This document shows, piece after piece, positions 1 to 11,597 of a stretch of 64,000 bases of DNA. Source of the stretch: Mytilus galloprovincialis (lineage: Eukaryota > Mollusca > Bivalvia > Mytilida > Mytilidae); assembly GCF_965363235.1 (NCBI RefSeq), contig NC_134839.1, positions 77,091,410 to 77,155,409 on the forward strand, in the 5' to 3' direction. Position 1 is the first letter of the stretch. Each line of letters starts with the position of its first letter. The position numbers were made by a program, and so were the translations under genes. The notes under the pieces were generated by a model. It ran no database searches, had not been told where the DNA came from, and was given only the letters and a program-made list of their open reading frames with translations.

Positions 1-1591
1 TCTATTTATTTTTCATTAATATTTCTAGTATGAAGTATCTTTAGAATGTATAGAGATGTATCCTTTTTTACAAAGCATGATTTTCTCCGAAATGGTTATA
101 CTTAACTGAGAAATACATACTCAAAGGATACTCATATAATCTATTAATTTTTTCTTAAATATGTCTTGTATGAAGTATCTTTAGAATGCAAAGAGATGTA
201 TTCTTTTTTACAACGCATGATTTACTACGAAATGGTGTAGTAAATTAAGATATTTTTTAATTAAAAAAATGTAGAGCTGTCATTGTCTTTTTATTGTGAG
301 AAAATACATGGGCTAACTTATTTTAAAAGTCTTTTTCTCTTAATTTAGAGTGAAGAGTACTTTATAACGGTTTTATTAGTAAGATATTTAAAACAATTAG
401 TGCACGAGGAGAGGGATTTCGTTTGTATTTACATTGTGCTCCGCTTCATTTTCATGCAGAACAGTTTTTTGAATTTATCCACTTGAATTCTCAATAGAGA
501 AGGTATTCCTTCAAAAAGTGTTTAGCACGATTTTGAAGATCAAGATTGGTGTGTTTTGTAAAAATTACCATACGATTTTTAGTCAAAAGAACGATAACTG
601 TCACTATTTCTGTACTTCCTTACCATATATATCAAACTATGTGTACTTCCCTTGAAGTGACCATTGGTATATAAAACTATTGGTACCTCAATTGATATAT
701 AACGCTAAGAGCCATTTTTCCTAAATGATCGATTGGTACTTTAAATATCAAATAGTAATACACATGTCGAAAGAAATGATCAGATCCGCGTGTTAAAACG
801 TTTAAACCCGCTGCATTGTATATACATCTGTCCGCAGTCAGGCTCCTGTTGTTCAGAAGTTTTCGTTTTATTATGTGATTCATGAATGTTTCTAGTTTCT
901 CGTTTTTTGTATAGATTAGACTGTTAGTTTCCTGATTAAACCAATACAAAAACTGTGCGGTAAAAATATCCCCAGTAAAGGCGTTATCCCTTTTTTAAAT
1001 GAGTGTTAGGACTTAATTAATAAAGTATCTCTCTTTTCTCCAAGTGAGGCAGCATTTAATTGATTTACATGCTACAGTGAACAAACACCTTTACGCAAGG
1101 ACATTGTAAAACGTGATGGGAAAATTAAATTTAAATCCTTAAAAAACTTTGTGTTTTTAATTAATATGTGTTTTGCGCTATTGGTTGTTAACAAATACCC
1201 TAAAAGGTTCAACTAACCCAAGTAGGTTTTAAAACCTTATGACCTGCATACTTAGAAACTATTTCAATTAATGTGTTTGTATACGCCATTCCCTTGCACC
1301 ATTTGAACTCCAATATAAGTCATGCTGACGTGTTTTGCATTCGATAATAACTGATTTACAAATTTATAATTATTCGAATTAATTTTGGACATGTCATTAT
1401 CAAACTTTTATTATATAAGCAACTTTTTGTTCAATATGATAGAAAAATTAATCCGTTGAGGTTTAATTACGTGTATATGGTATGCTGTGCTTGATCAGTT
1501 CTGTGGTTAAAACAGACACATAAGTATCATTTGCAGAGTTTGTTTTGAAATACAAATAAAGAGTATTGGAAACGATAGTGAACGATACAAT
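1..1591. repeat. Upstream flank of pseudogene A, half of a segmental duplication
   Basis: No gene is seen here. The block is colinear with about 22640-24486, including the 60 bases just before each ATG, which are nearly identical. The first 240 bases hold two tandem copies (about 1-120 and 146-240) of a unit containing the string gtatgaagtatctttagaatg. The second copy of the segment carries an extra fold-back insertion (23070-23199) that is missing here, so the inserted element is younger than the duplication or was lost on this side. Bases 740-950 also resemble a common mussel interspersed repeat. Confidence 0.75.
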
Positions 1592-1718
1592 ATGATATCC
1601 GCCGGACTTTTTCTGGTTATAAATGTGCTGGTCAGTCTACAACTTGCAGATGGCCACAGCGAAAGTATTTATATACGTATTGTAAAGTTTATGCATAAAA
1701 GATGTATATATATATATA

Positions 1719-2060
1719 TAATTATTTTCTGTGACTGTATATTACATTAAATTGTAGGATCCTTTACTATAGATAATTTAGCTGATCTGTAATAATAACA
1801 TCTTCATGCCTTATATATCATGTACTGTAGTACGCCACTAGATTAAAACTGACGAGGAAAGGTAACACACGGCCAGCGAAAGCTCTTTTTTTGAAAGCCC
1901 AGGTGGTCGTGTGGTCTAGCGGGACGGCTGCAGTGCAGGCGATTTGGTGTCACGATATCACAGTAGCATGGGTTCGAATCCCGGCGAGGGAAGAACCAAA
2001 AATTTGCGAAAGCAAATTTACAGATCTAACATTGTTGGGTTGATGTTTAGACGAGTTGTG
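1719..2060 (+). mobile_element. tRNA-derived SINE copy in the intron of pseudogene A
   Basis: From about 1900 the sequence has a tRNA-like head: a box-A-like stretch (ggtggtcgtgtggtctagcg) followed about 60 bases later by the box-B-like ggttcgaatccc at about 1971-1983. The body matches the tandem units at 48479-49530, including the upstream stretch ending ggccagcgaaagct. The equivalent place in A' is a plain (TA)n run at about 24601-24622, so the element inserted into the microsatellite of this copy or was lost from the other. Confidence 0.75.
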
Positions 2061-2439
2061 TATATATACTGTGACACAGAAATACAACTTTATGTCACCG
2101 TAAGGTCTTCTTTAATGTGCAAATTCAATACCGCATAGTCAGCTTTAAAATGCTCCAAAATGGCAATTGTAAAACAGTTCAAACGAAGGCTATGTGTTCA
2201 GCCGAAATATTTGTCAACACGATTTTATAATATCCTCTTCGAATATTACTGTCTTCTTATATACATTTGTAAGTGCCGTTGCGCAAATCTGAATTCAATA
2301 TTTTTTCTAGCCTAGATGATCCTATACATATAAAAATTTGCAATGTTTTCCTTAATATAGACTTCAATATAGTACATGTAAGTCTTGTGTGGACGAAAAA
2401 GCACTTCTGGCGTGTTAAATTTTAAACCTGGTGCCTTTT

Positions 2440-2730
2440 GTAAGTTATTATTCGTGTGTTTCTTTGTCCAATATGTTTTGCTATTCATTTGTATTGTTGT
2501 CCTGTAATGTTATATTGTCATTTTAATGTTATATTTGACATTGTCATTAAAGCGGGAGGTTTGGCATGCCCACCATTTTTTTTACTTTAAAAAATGTCCT
2601 GTGCCAAGTCAGGAATATAGCCATTTTTTTTTTATCATAGTTTGTTTCTGTGTGTGTTACATGTTTAAAACGTTGTGTTTCTGTTGTGTCGTTTGTTTCC
2701 TCTTATATTTGAGTGGGAATTTGATTTGAT
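2440..2730 (+). repeat. Interspersed repeat, family beta (partial)
   Basis: A mussel-type repeat with the strings cctgtgccaagtcaggaata and gttgtgtcgtttgtttcctc. Related copies lie at 3075-3480 (reverse), 25030-25580, 51940-52260 (reverse) and 55085-55660 (reverse). In A' the full element runs up to the splice acceptor of exon 2. Here it is cut at about 2724, exactly where the gene remnant begins, so a deletion joined the inside of the repeat to the inside of the exon. Confidence 0.6.
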
Positions 2731-2819
2731 CAAAGTTCTGCTATCCCGTTTCACCTGGCCAGAAAACGTATATTGGGACTCTGACACAGAACAATGTGAA
2801 AGTAATGAAAGGGTTCAGA

Positions 2820-5800
2820 TTGATTGAATAACAAAAGGTACATGAATCAAAGCGTAATTATCTTCAGAACAGCCACTTACCTCAATTATATATATATATA
2901 CCCTTACATGCGAAACAATTATACAAGAAATAAAAACAATGCTAGTAGTTTCTGAAAACTAGATCAAAGTATTTGTTTTTGGGAAAAAAACGAATATTTG
3001 ACATCTAGTATTCAATTTTCCTCCGATTTACTTCTAAATCATTTTAAGGAATGTAGTAATGTAATCAAATAAAGGCAACAATAGTATACCGCTGTACGAA
3101 CTTCATAAATCTCTTGAGAAAAAAAAACAATCCGGGTTACGAATTAAAACTGAGGGAAACATCAAATATAAGATGAGAACAACGACACAACAGAAACACT
3201 AAAATGCAACATGCACAGACATGAACTCTAATATGACAATGGCCATTTTCCTGACTTTGTACAGGACATTTTAAGAAAAAAATGGTGGATTGAAACTGGT
3301 TTTGTCTCTAGCCAAACCTCCCTTCTTTTGTTAATTATAACATTAAAATGATAACGATACATGACAGGACTACAATACAAATGAAAAGGAGAACATACAG
3401 GACAGAGAAACACAAATAAACAATACTATATAACATTACGACAACTTTATATTTATCAAAGATACCAGGCTTGTAATTTAATACGTCAGACGCGTGTTTT
3501 GTCTACATAAGACTTATCAGTGACGCTCAGGTCAAAATAGCAAAGAAAGCAAAACAAAGATGAACGCATTGATGACCAAAACATTTCTAAAAGTAGTGCC
3601 AAATACGGCTGAGGTTATCAGCCTCGGATAAGACAGTATTTAGAATAATGCATACTTTTGCAAACAGTTAATTTATACGAAATTACTATATAATAGATAT
3701 ACAGTGATATTGTTTGCCTCAAATTACAGCCGAAATTCGGCCTTTTCCCCTAGAGAAAATTCCCAATAACTAAAAAAAATGGCTTTAAATTCCTCCCAAA
3801 AAGTTATACATTTTCCCAAAACAGTGATGGCATTGGTAGTAATGCTTGTAAATTTCGTATTCATGTTATTATTTTGATATTAGAAAGCACTTTTGAGATC
3901 TGGTTTTCTGATCAGAATCATCATGGTGTTTGTAACACATGTGGTTTTCAATGCATTAAGTACCATCATTGTTTCTGTGTCTTTCCCCTCTCCAAAAAAG
4001 TACCTTTCAGGTTGAAAATGTCTGACAACCAAAATATACATGAAAAAAACAGTGCAGAAAAGACAGCAAAGGTCAGCAAAAAATCGGAGATGTGTTTAAA
4101 ATGAAATATACAAATTTCCCAATTTCAATAAAAATATGCATTTTTCCCAATAAAAAACGGTAGAGGTAGTTTTGAAAAAAGACAACAATATCACTGATAT
4201 ACATGTTAACACCGTAGTGATGGTGGCTTACTACTGAATAAAAACGAATACGTAACACGGTTATGCTGTGGACAAAGTCGGATTATTAAATATATAATTT
4301 CAATGCTTACAAAGAAACATTTAATCATGAACAATGTGTTTCAAACTGAAAATAAGCAAATAAATATTCATCCGTATAATACATCACATCTCACTACAAT
4401 TAAGTATCTGTATTGTGTGAGTTGGTTTCCAATTATTTAACAGTTTTTAATGTTCTACTTATGTGTTTATTGTATGCGGGACTTATACATGTTATATACG
4501 AAAACTTAAAGTACCACGTTGCTTTGTTTACCAAGTTGTGTAAATGATAATCCATGTGGTACTAATTACTTTCTGTTGTGACAATCAAAAACCTTACGAA
4601 TATAAGACACATGCTGCAAATAAATTAATATGTGATTGACATTGTACAATGACCCTTGAAACATCATCATAATAAAACATCTACTCGAATCAATAATGCA
4701 TGTATTTTAATTATGCAAGACAGAAGTCGGAATGTGGCAACTAAAATCCATTGATATATATAATACAGACAATTTCATAAGCAATAGACATAATTTGCAA
4801 GCCAGGTATGCCATTACGGTCAACAAAAACATGATGCCGTCCACCAAAAAGTCTTAGAAAAGACATTAAACATGTTCAATAACGTCCTTGCACGTATAAG
4901 CCGAAACAAATGACATACACCGAATGCACGGCATTCCACGATGAGTAAACCCTATACCAAATAGTCAGCTACTAAAAATCCCAAACTAATAAAGTAAACC
5001 CTACAAACGAAAAAACTGCAGGTAAATTAATACATATTCTAGTATACATATTCTAGTATGTGGTTTGTTGATGTGGTTCATAAGTGACCCTCGTTTCTCG
5101 TTTTCACATGTATATAGATTAGACCGTTGGTTTTCCCATTTGAATAACTTTACACTGGTAATTCTGGGGCCCTTTATAGCTTGCTGTTCGATGTTAGCCC
5201 AAGCTCCGTGTTGTAGATCGTACTTTGATCTATAATGTTTACTTTTACAAATTGTGATTTAGATGGAGAGTTGGCTCATTGGCACTCATTCGACATCTTC
5301 TTATATCTGTATATGAAGTGAAATAGAAACGAGCGGCTTTTGTCATATAAAGATATCCTATTCTCCTTGTGTGTTCATTCCTTTTGTACTGTTTTCTGAC
5401 CAGCGTATTCTTACTGATAATATTTGTTTATTTCTAATTCTTCAACTGAATTCTTATATGAAATGTCATCAATATCCCAATACTTTCATTCCATACATTG
5501 GGGTGGGCTGTGCTGGAAATCTACACTTTAAATGAAAAGCATTTACTATTATCAAGGCCTTTCACTAACAATACTAGTTGTATATAGAACATGCACCTCT
5601 ATATAACTAAGAAGATCTTCATATATTTAAAAGTGCTAATAAAAAATTCGCAGAATTTAATCACCACATTACTACTATGCATAATGACAGTCATTATGTG
5701 TTTTTGTGTTATATATGGTAACTGGACTTATGATAATCCAACATTTCTCAGGAAATCTCACACTTAAGAAGACAGTCACGCTTGCTTTATGTTGCCTACA

Positions 5801-6180
5801 TGTCTAACCCTGTAATTAATTTTGGTAATATCAATTTTCTTCAAATGTATAAAAGGTTTCTAAATAACATATTTTTACACCCACACAAAGACTTATACAA
5901 CAAGGAAGTAAAAAAAATATATTTCAAACATGTTACAATTTGAAATTGTATAAAAAAAATATATACATGATATTGATTTTAAGAGGGATTCATTAGGTAC
6001 ATGCATTTGTTCATTATGTTTTATTCTTAAATTTCTAGTCACCATAACTTGATATAATTATATCTGAATACATTTTGAACTTGATTAGAATTTACTTGCA
6101 TATATGCGCATCGCCTCCGTTCTGCATGAATTATTTGTAGTTATCACTAGCAAAGTATTGACAGAAAGAGGACAGTGAAT
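2820..6180. repeat. Upstream flank of gene B, duplicated before pseudogene C
   Basis: Colinear with about 11598-13689, starting with ttgattgaataa and continuing to the signal exon. Inside it, about 3060-4300 is extra compared with the second copy and contains a reverse beta repeat (about 3075-3480) and an alpha repeat (about 3461-3660, with the string acgcgtgttttgtctacata). Bases 5050-5310 resemble a common repeat ending in ttggcactcatt. No exon of the local gene family is visible in this stretch. Confidence 0.65.
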
Positions 6181-9100
6181 ATGAACAGCAGTTTAGTTCA
6201 AGTATTGTTCATGTTTGTGTTTTTACATATCAGTCAAAATGTAGATGGTATGTATTTTTATATTAAAGCATATAATAACAAGGCTTTGGAATATAGAAAA
6301 TATTTAAAAGATACTTTGTATTTTAATCATCTAAAGAGATAACTTGTTAATATTTCAACCCTAATCGATTTGATTTATCTTGATCGTGTTTTGATCATGA
6401 GACAAAAAATGTTGTGAACACTAAAGACATTAAGGTTTGCCTTATTTTGTGCGTTTTGAAAAACAGAATCGAAACACCAATATGAAATATTTTAACTATA
6501 AATCTTAATTTGTGTTCAGAAAAAAAAAAAGAAATGTTTTAGTGCACATTCTAAACATGATAACATCTAATTCAGACTTGACGTTTTACGTGATCTCTTG
6601 TTTGTTCAGTTATACGTTTATCTAGTTGCTTTTGATTTGTCACGCTTGTGTTTTATCCTATGCACATCTTTTAACAATGGTGCATGTTTTGCCCATTTAG
6701 CATTTCACATGCAATAAATCAGATTTTAGATAAAAAAAAAAAAAAAAAAAAGCATTTGACATTCTAGCCTATTTAACGTTTTGAAGTTAATGTTGGTCAT
6801 TCATTATCATAAATAAAGAAAAACATAGATCATGTCACGTGTCAAACAATTCTCATTTTAATAAATGATTTTCGGTATATCAAAGGTATAAAATAACAGA
6901 ACAACTTTCAATATCATTTCGAACAACTGTTGTAATAGTTGTAAAGAATAAGAACAGCAACATATATGTTTTATAGCTAGATTTAACTTAAAATAAATTA
7001 ATACACGTACAAAATAAGAAGTCTGATACTAAATGAGATTTCTATGGTTATACTGAAATTGAAAAGATTTCGTTTACCTTGAGTATGGGAGACAACTCTT
7101 TTGAAGGAATCGAAAGTCATTTGTGAGTTTTAACCTAGTAGTAATTGCAACAGCGTTCAAACATTTCTGTTGTTAACGTTCGGTTACGAAAATTACACAG
7201 AAGTATCTAAGACATTTATCGCCGCGATATAGCCTTTTTGTGATAATGCGGCGTAAAGCAACCAACAATCAATCAATCTAAGACATTTAGGAAGATTTTT
7301 GAAAAATTAAATTGAAAATATTAGATTGAATAATAAGGATTTAGTCCTAAGCTATTGGTTGATAGGCCTTACACTTACTTGTGTGTCTTTGGTTTTCAAT
7401 ATTATAGAAGGTATGGTCTGATCATCCACCCTAGTACAATCTAATGTTAACATATAGGCTTTATTAGCACACAGAGTGTACTAAGATCGTGACAGAAAGT
7501 ACAAAATTATAAGCCTGGTACTAAATGAGATTTCTATAATTTCACAGAAATTTTTGTTGTTTACATTGGTTATTGGAATGATACAGAAGGTTCTAAGATA
7601 TCTAGAAAGATTTTGGAAAAAATAAATCGGACATATTGGATTGAATCATAACGTTTTAAGGATGTAGCACTAATCTATTGGTTGATAGGCCTTACTTAAC
7701 TGTGTGTCAAATGCAAACGGCAATATTATAGTAGGTGTGGTCTGATTATCCACCTTAGTACAATTTAATGTTAACAGATTGCCTATATTAGCACACATAG
7801 TGTACTTAGATAGTGACAGACTGTCAAAACATTCATTTAAGCGTCAACTCGTTTGATAAAAAGGGAACTAGTAGCCTAGAATATTACGTATTTTAATGTA
7901 GATATGTCAATTCCACCGTGTAGAACGCCACATGCGGGGTGTCGGCTATGTTTGACATGGGGTGGCAATTTTGAAGCGACGAAAAAGTAAGAAGGTAAGT
8001 TCAAGCATCAAAATTTCTTATTTCTAGAACTCTCAGTACCATATAATGTATTGCACGGAAGGAACCGCAACATAATCTATTTCCCGAAAGCAGAAGCAGT
8101 CGTTTTCAGTGCTCAGTTTTCTCAAACACCTCGCCCTAGTTTTCCGTGTTGCAGATTTTGAGGCTTTATATGCAAATTTCGGTATAAAAAACTACTTTAA
8201 ACAGCCAACCCCGTATCATTTATATAGAATTGTATTCCTCTCATTGACTTATACCAAATACCAGTTTCTTAGTTAAAACTAATTGGTTTTAAAACTGTTA
8301 TTCATCAAAATACAAAGTGTGGCTCGGTGTGTCGGATTTTGCGTCGCAAGGGGTAGAGGCTTGTCATAAAGGAATACATATTTGCTTGTAAATTAGTCTT
8401 CATATGATACATTTTATTTCAAGCACATCTACTTTACCATGACAAAACAAGGATTTTTCATTTTGCCTGTTTTTGGTCTTATAAAATATATTCTTTTGAT
8501 TTCATTCACATCTACTTTACCATGACAAACAAAATAAGGGTTTTTCATTTTGCCTGTTTTTGGTCTTATAAAACATGTGCTTTTGATTTCATTCATAGTA
8601 AAAAAAAACTGGCTTAAAATATTTAGTTTTCAAGCTGGTAAACGATTTCTTTTCCTTTTCAGTCACTATCATGGTAAAAAAAAGTCAAGGCTATGGCTCA
8701 ATAAACCAAAACATCACAAAATAGTCCTCAATATAAGATGTGCTTGAAGCCTCCACCAGCCAAAATGCATCATTAACTGCTAGTAGTCTGTTGTTATTTA
8801 TGTATTATTGTCATTTTGTTTATTTTCTTTGGTTACATCTTCTGACATCAGACTCGGACTTCTCTTGAACGGAATTTTAATGTGCGTTTTGTTATGCGTT
8901 TACTTTTCTACATTGGCTAGAGGTATAGGGGGAGGGTTGAGATCTCACAAACATGTTTAACCCCGCCGCATTTTTGCGCCTGTCCCAAGTCAGGAGCCTC
9001 TGGCCTTTGTTAGTCTTGTATTATTTTAATTTTAGTTTCTTGTGTACAATTTGGAAATTAGTATGGCGTTCATTATCACTGAACTAGTATATATTTGTTT

Positions 9101-10909
9101 AGGGGCCAGTTGAAGGACGCCTCCGGGTGCGGGAATTTCTCGCTACATTGAAGACCTGTTGGTGACCTTCTGCTGTTGTTTTTTTCTATGGTCGGGTTGT
9201 TGTCTCTCTGGCACATTCCCCATTTCCATTCTCAATTCTATCATAGTTCATCACCAGGTTCATCTAAAAAGCACTCGTGCACGCCGCAAAAATCCATTAC
9301 TCCTAAGGAATTAGAACACTCCATCCAATGAAACACTCACCGGCATCTTTTTCAGCGAATGACAACACAACTTCAAGTAATCCTGAAGACGATGATACTA
9401 CAATTGTCAATGAGAAAACAACGACTTGTACACAATATACAACGGAACAGGTTTACAAGAAAAAATTATTCAAGACAGTTATTTCGTTCGTAATCGCCCA
9501 GCTAGAACTATCCGTTTTCTGTTACACATCTATCATATCATATCTACTTTGAAGGTCTACTCTGACTATATACATATCTCTAAACGAACCGGAATTGAAT
9601 AAAATTTGAAGAATTTGATGTAACCTGTGTTTTTCTAGGTTGAATTTCTGTTACATTTATGTTCCTATTTGTGTAGGTGTGTTTGAATTAAAAAGTATCA
9701 GATAGAGATCGATTTATAAGAAAATGTATTCTTTTTTTTATGACAAGCCTCTACCCCTTGCGACGCAAAATCTGACACCCCGGGCGACACTTTATATTTT
9801 GATGAATAACAGTTTTAAAACCAATTAATTTTAACTAAGAAACTGGTATTTGGTATAAGTCAATGAGAGGAATAGAATTCTATATAAATGATACGGAGGG
9901 TAGCTGTGTAAAGTAGTTTTTTATACCGAAATTTGCATATAAAGCCTCAAAATCTGCAACACGGAAAACCAGGGCTAGGTGTTTGAGAAAACTGAGCACT
10001 GAAAACGACTGCTTCTGCTTTCAGGAAATAGATTATGTTGCGGTTCCTTCCGTGCAATGCATTATATGGTACTGAGAGTTCTAGAAATAAGAAATGTTGA
10101 TGCTTGAACTTACCTTCTTACTTTTTCGTCGCTTCAAAATTGCCACCCCATGTCAAACATAGCCGACACCCCGCAAGTGGCGTTCTACACGGTGAATTCG
10201 TTCTAAGGGTAATCTACCCATACTGAATATTTCTGATTTTCCTTATAAAATGAAATGCCATTATGTTTGGATCCTTACCATTTCACTTATAAAAATAATA
10301 TAAAAAGAGACTATATAAGTGTTGTTTAACTTACAAGAAATACATTTTTTTATGTATAGGTTTATGCCCACCAAATTCTCAATTTGATTCAACGGAAGAG
10401 AAGTGTGTGTGTAAAGAAGGATACTCATGGGTCGAGGTTACAGAAACATGTGATCAAAGTAAGTTTATTAATTGATACACATTTCGTCTATCAACAATAT
10501 TCATAAATGATATTTACTTTTAATTTAGATAAGTTGTAACTAGCTCTGCATGTAAATACTTTAATGAAATTTTAAAAGAGGCATATGCATTGGACTGCAT
10601 TAGGTTAATGACATAAACAATAACAAACAATGACTAAGAAAAACAACAGCTACTAGTATTTTGTTGTATTTCTGCAAACGAAGTGAGTCGCATTTAGTTT
10701 CTAAAAATTAAACAATAATAATTCATATTAGAAAATTCCAAGAATTCAAACCATTTTGTTTGTTGGCAATTAGGCAATGGTGTAGCTTTGTGGTAATATT
10801 ATTGAAAATATCTTCAGAAAAATGCAATTGATGATATCTATTTATTATTGCAGTGAAGGGTGTCACTGTGTATGGTAATCCAGGTAGTCCAGGTGATGGT
10901 AGAAGGTAG
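6181..10909 (+). CDS. Gene B: small secreted peptide with two C-x12-C hairpins and a Gly-Pro-rich tail (3 exons)
   Basis: Exons 6181-6247, 10360-10458 and 10854-10909 join at phase 1 with GT-AG introns (donors gtatgt and gtaagt) into a 73-residue product. Exon 1 is a signal peptide of 22 residues with a strongly hydrophobic core and an N-V-D-G end. Exon 2 (33 codons) holds all four mature cysteines in the order C-x12-C-V-C-x12-C, beginning LCPPNSQFDSTEEKC, with the E-G-Y-S-W motif after the third. Exon 3 gives a tail with G-N-P-G-S-P-G-D and ends G-R-R before TAG, a pattern that can direct cleavage and amidation. AATAAA follows at 10939-10944. Intron 1 is 4.1 kb because it carries a 2.3 kb transposon. 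The module resembles short EGF-like or EB-like hairpins, but I cannot assign a named family. Secretion is a firm inference; function is unknown. Confidence 0.72.
7320..7810 (+). repeat. Tandem duplication inside intron 1 of gene B
   Basis: A block around 7330-7490 with the strings ttggttgataggccttac and ccaccctagtacaatc recurs in diverged form at about 7645-7810. Pseudogene C has one copy at about 15000-15190. The extra copy therefore arose in B after the B/C duplication, or was lost from C. Confidence 0.6.
7914..10194. mobile_element. 2.28 kb non-autonomous DNA transposon with about 470-base terminal inverted repeats
   Basis: The left arm (7914 to about 8383) is the reverse complement of the right arm (about 9722-10194), starting caccgtgtagaacgccac and ending gtggcgttctacacggtg. 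The direct repeat aattc flanks the element (7909-7913 and 10195-10199). Pseudogene C keeps the uninterrupted site gtcaattcgttcc at 15258-15270, which fixes both ends and a 5-base target duplication. The interior has a tandem duplication of about 90 bases (about 8425-8600), a common mussel repeat (about 8920-9230) and no convincing transposase. A frame at 9328-9552 has no recognisable domain. Confidence 0.85.
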
Positions 10910-10938
10910 TTCTTGGAACAGAGCAAAATATAGCCAAC

Positions 10939-10944
10939 AATAAA
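10939..10944 (+). promoter_or_regulatory. Poly(A) signal of gene B
   Basis: AATAAA lies 30 bases after the stop codon of gene B. Pseudogene C has an AATAAA in the matching place (16990-16995). Confidence 0.6.
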
Positions 10945-10954
10945 TATACATAGA

Positions 10955-11597
10955 TCAATTGTTTAGTCGTTTTGTCCCAAAGCACATATGTTGATTTGAG
11001 ATATCGACTTCCTGTTTAAACGTTTTAGTGTCAGAAGAAATCAAATTCCTAAAATTTGAATATTTATTCGTGACAAAACTATATTTTCGTGAAAAATGCA
11101 TACACAAATTAGCACGTATTCTATCAGAAGATACTTTATATTTGAACAAATTGGAATGAAATAGAAATTATCTCATTTTTTCTAACATTTGATTAAAGTT
11201 AAAGAGCTTTTCAAACAATCTTTTAACCTTCAATATTCGTATTTTAATATCTAACAGTATTACAAGAGTTCACTTGCTACATAATCAATTTAAATTTTAG
11301 TATTTGAATTCTTACAATTGTTACCTTACAGGAAGGAAAGACAAATTTCCAACATTTATTTGCGTCAGATTTGTTACGTTTTTTTATACTCTCTCCCATA
11401 TTGTATCTTATGAAAAACAAATCGAAAAAATACTGAACTCCGAGGAAAATTCAAAACGGAAAGTCCCTAATAAAATGGCAAAAGCTCAAACACAACAATT
11501 GAATGAACAATTGTCATATTCCTGAGTTGATACAGGCATTTTCTTATTTAGAAAATGGTGGATTAACCCTGGCTTTATAGCTAGCTAAAGCTGTCAC
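10955..11597. repeat. Gene-free stretch ending in a delta repeat
   Basis: No exon is visible. From about 11436 the sequence is a mussel-type repeat (family delta) with the strings gaggaaaattcaaaacgg and atggtggattaa. Other copies are at 17160-17330, 36275-36480 and, reversed, 19960-20140, 27830-27970, 47240-47370, 57110-57310 and 58790-58985. The frame at 11304-11525 is partly a translation of this repeat. Confidence 0.55.

Larger units (their letters stand above)
1592..2819 (+). pseudogene. Pseudogene A: truncated copy of the cysteine-hairpin secreted peptide gene A'
   Basis: The signal-peptide exon (1592-1664, 24 codons plus one base, phase 1) is intact and encodes the same 24 residues as A', beginning MISAGLFLVINVLVSL. 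Its donor is gtattt rather than the gtatgt of A'. The second exon survives only as about 2725-2819. Relative to A', roughly 310 bases are missing on its 5' side, taking the splice acceptor and first codons. The first conserved cysteine is changed to tryptophan (TGG at 2756-2758 against TGT). After gggttcag the match to A' stops abruptly and the sequence continues as the flank of gene B. Four downstream cysteines and the terminal exon are therefore gone. The intron also holds a SINE missing from A'. The signal exon could in principle still splice to gene B exons, since all are phase 1. Confidence 0.75.

Noticed and set aside
1899..1985. A genuine tRNA gene (also at 48479, 48921 and 49362)
   Set aside because: Box-like promoters are present, but I cannot fold a clean cloverleaf, and the copies are embedded in long shared bodies, as in a SINE.
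9328..9552. Transposase or host gene inside the 2.28 kb element
   Set aside because: 74 codons with no motif. The element appears non-autonomous.
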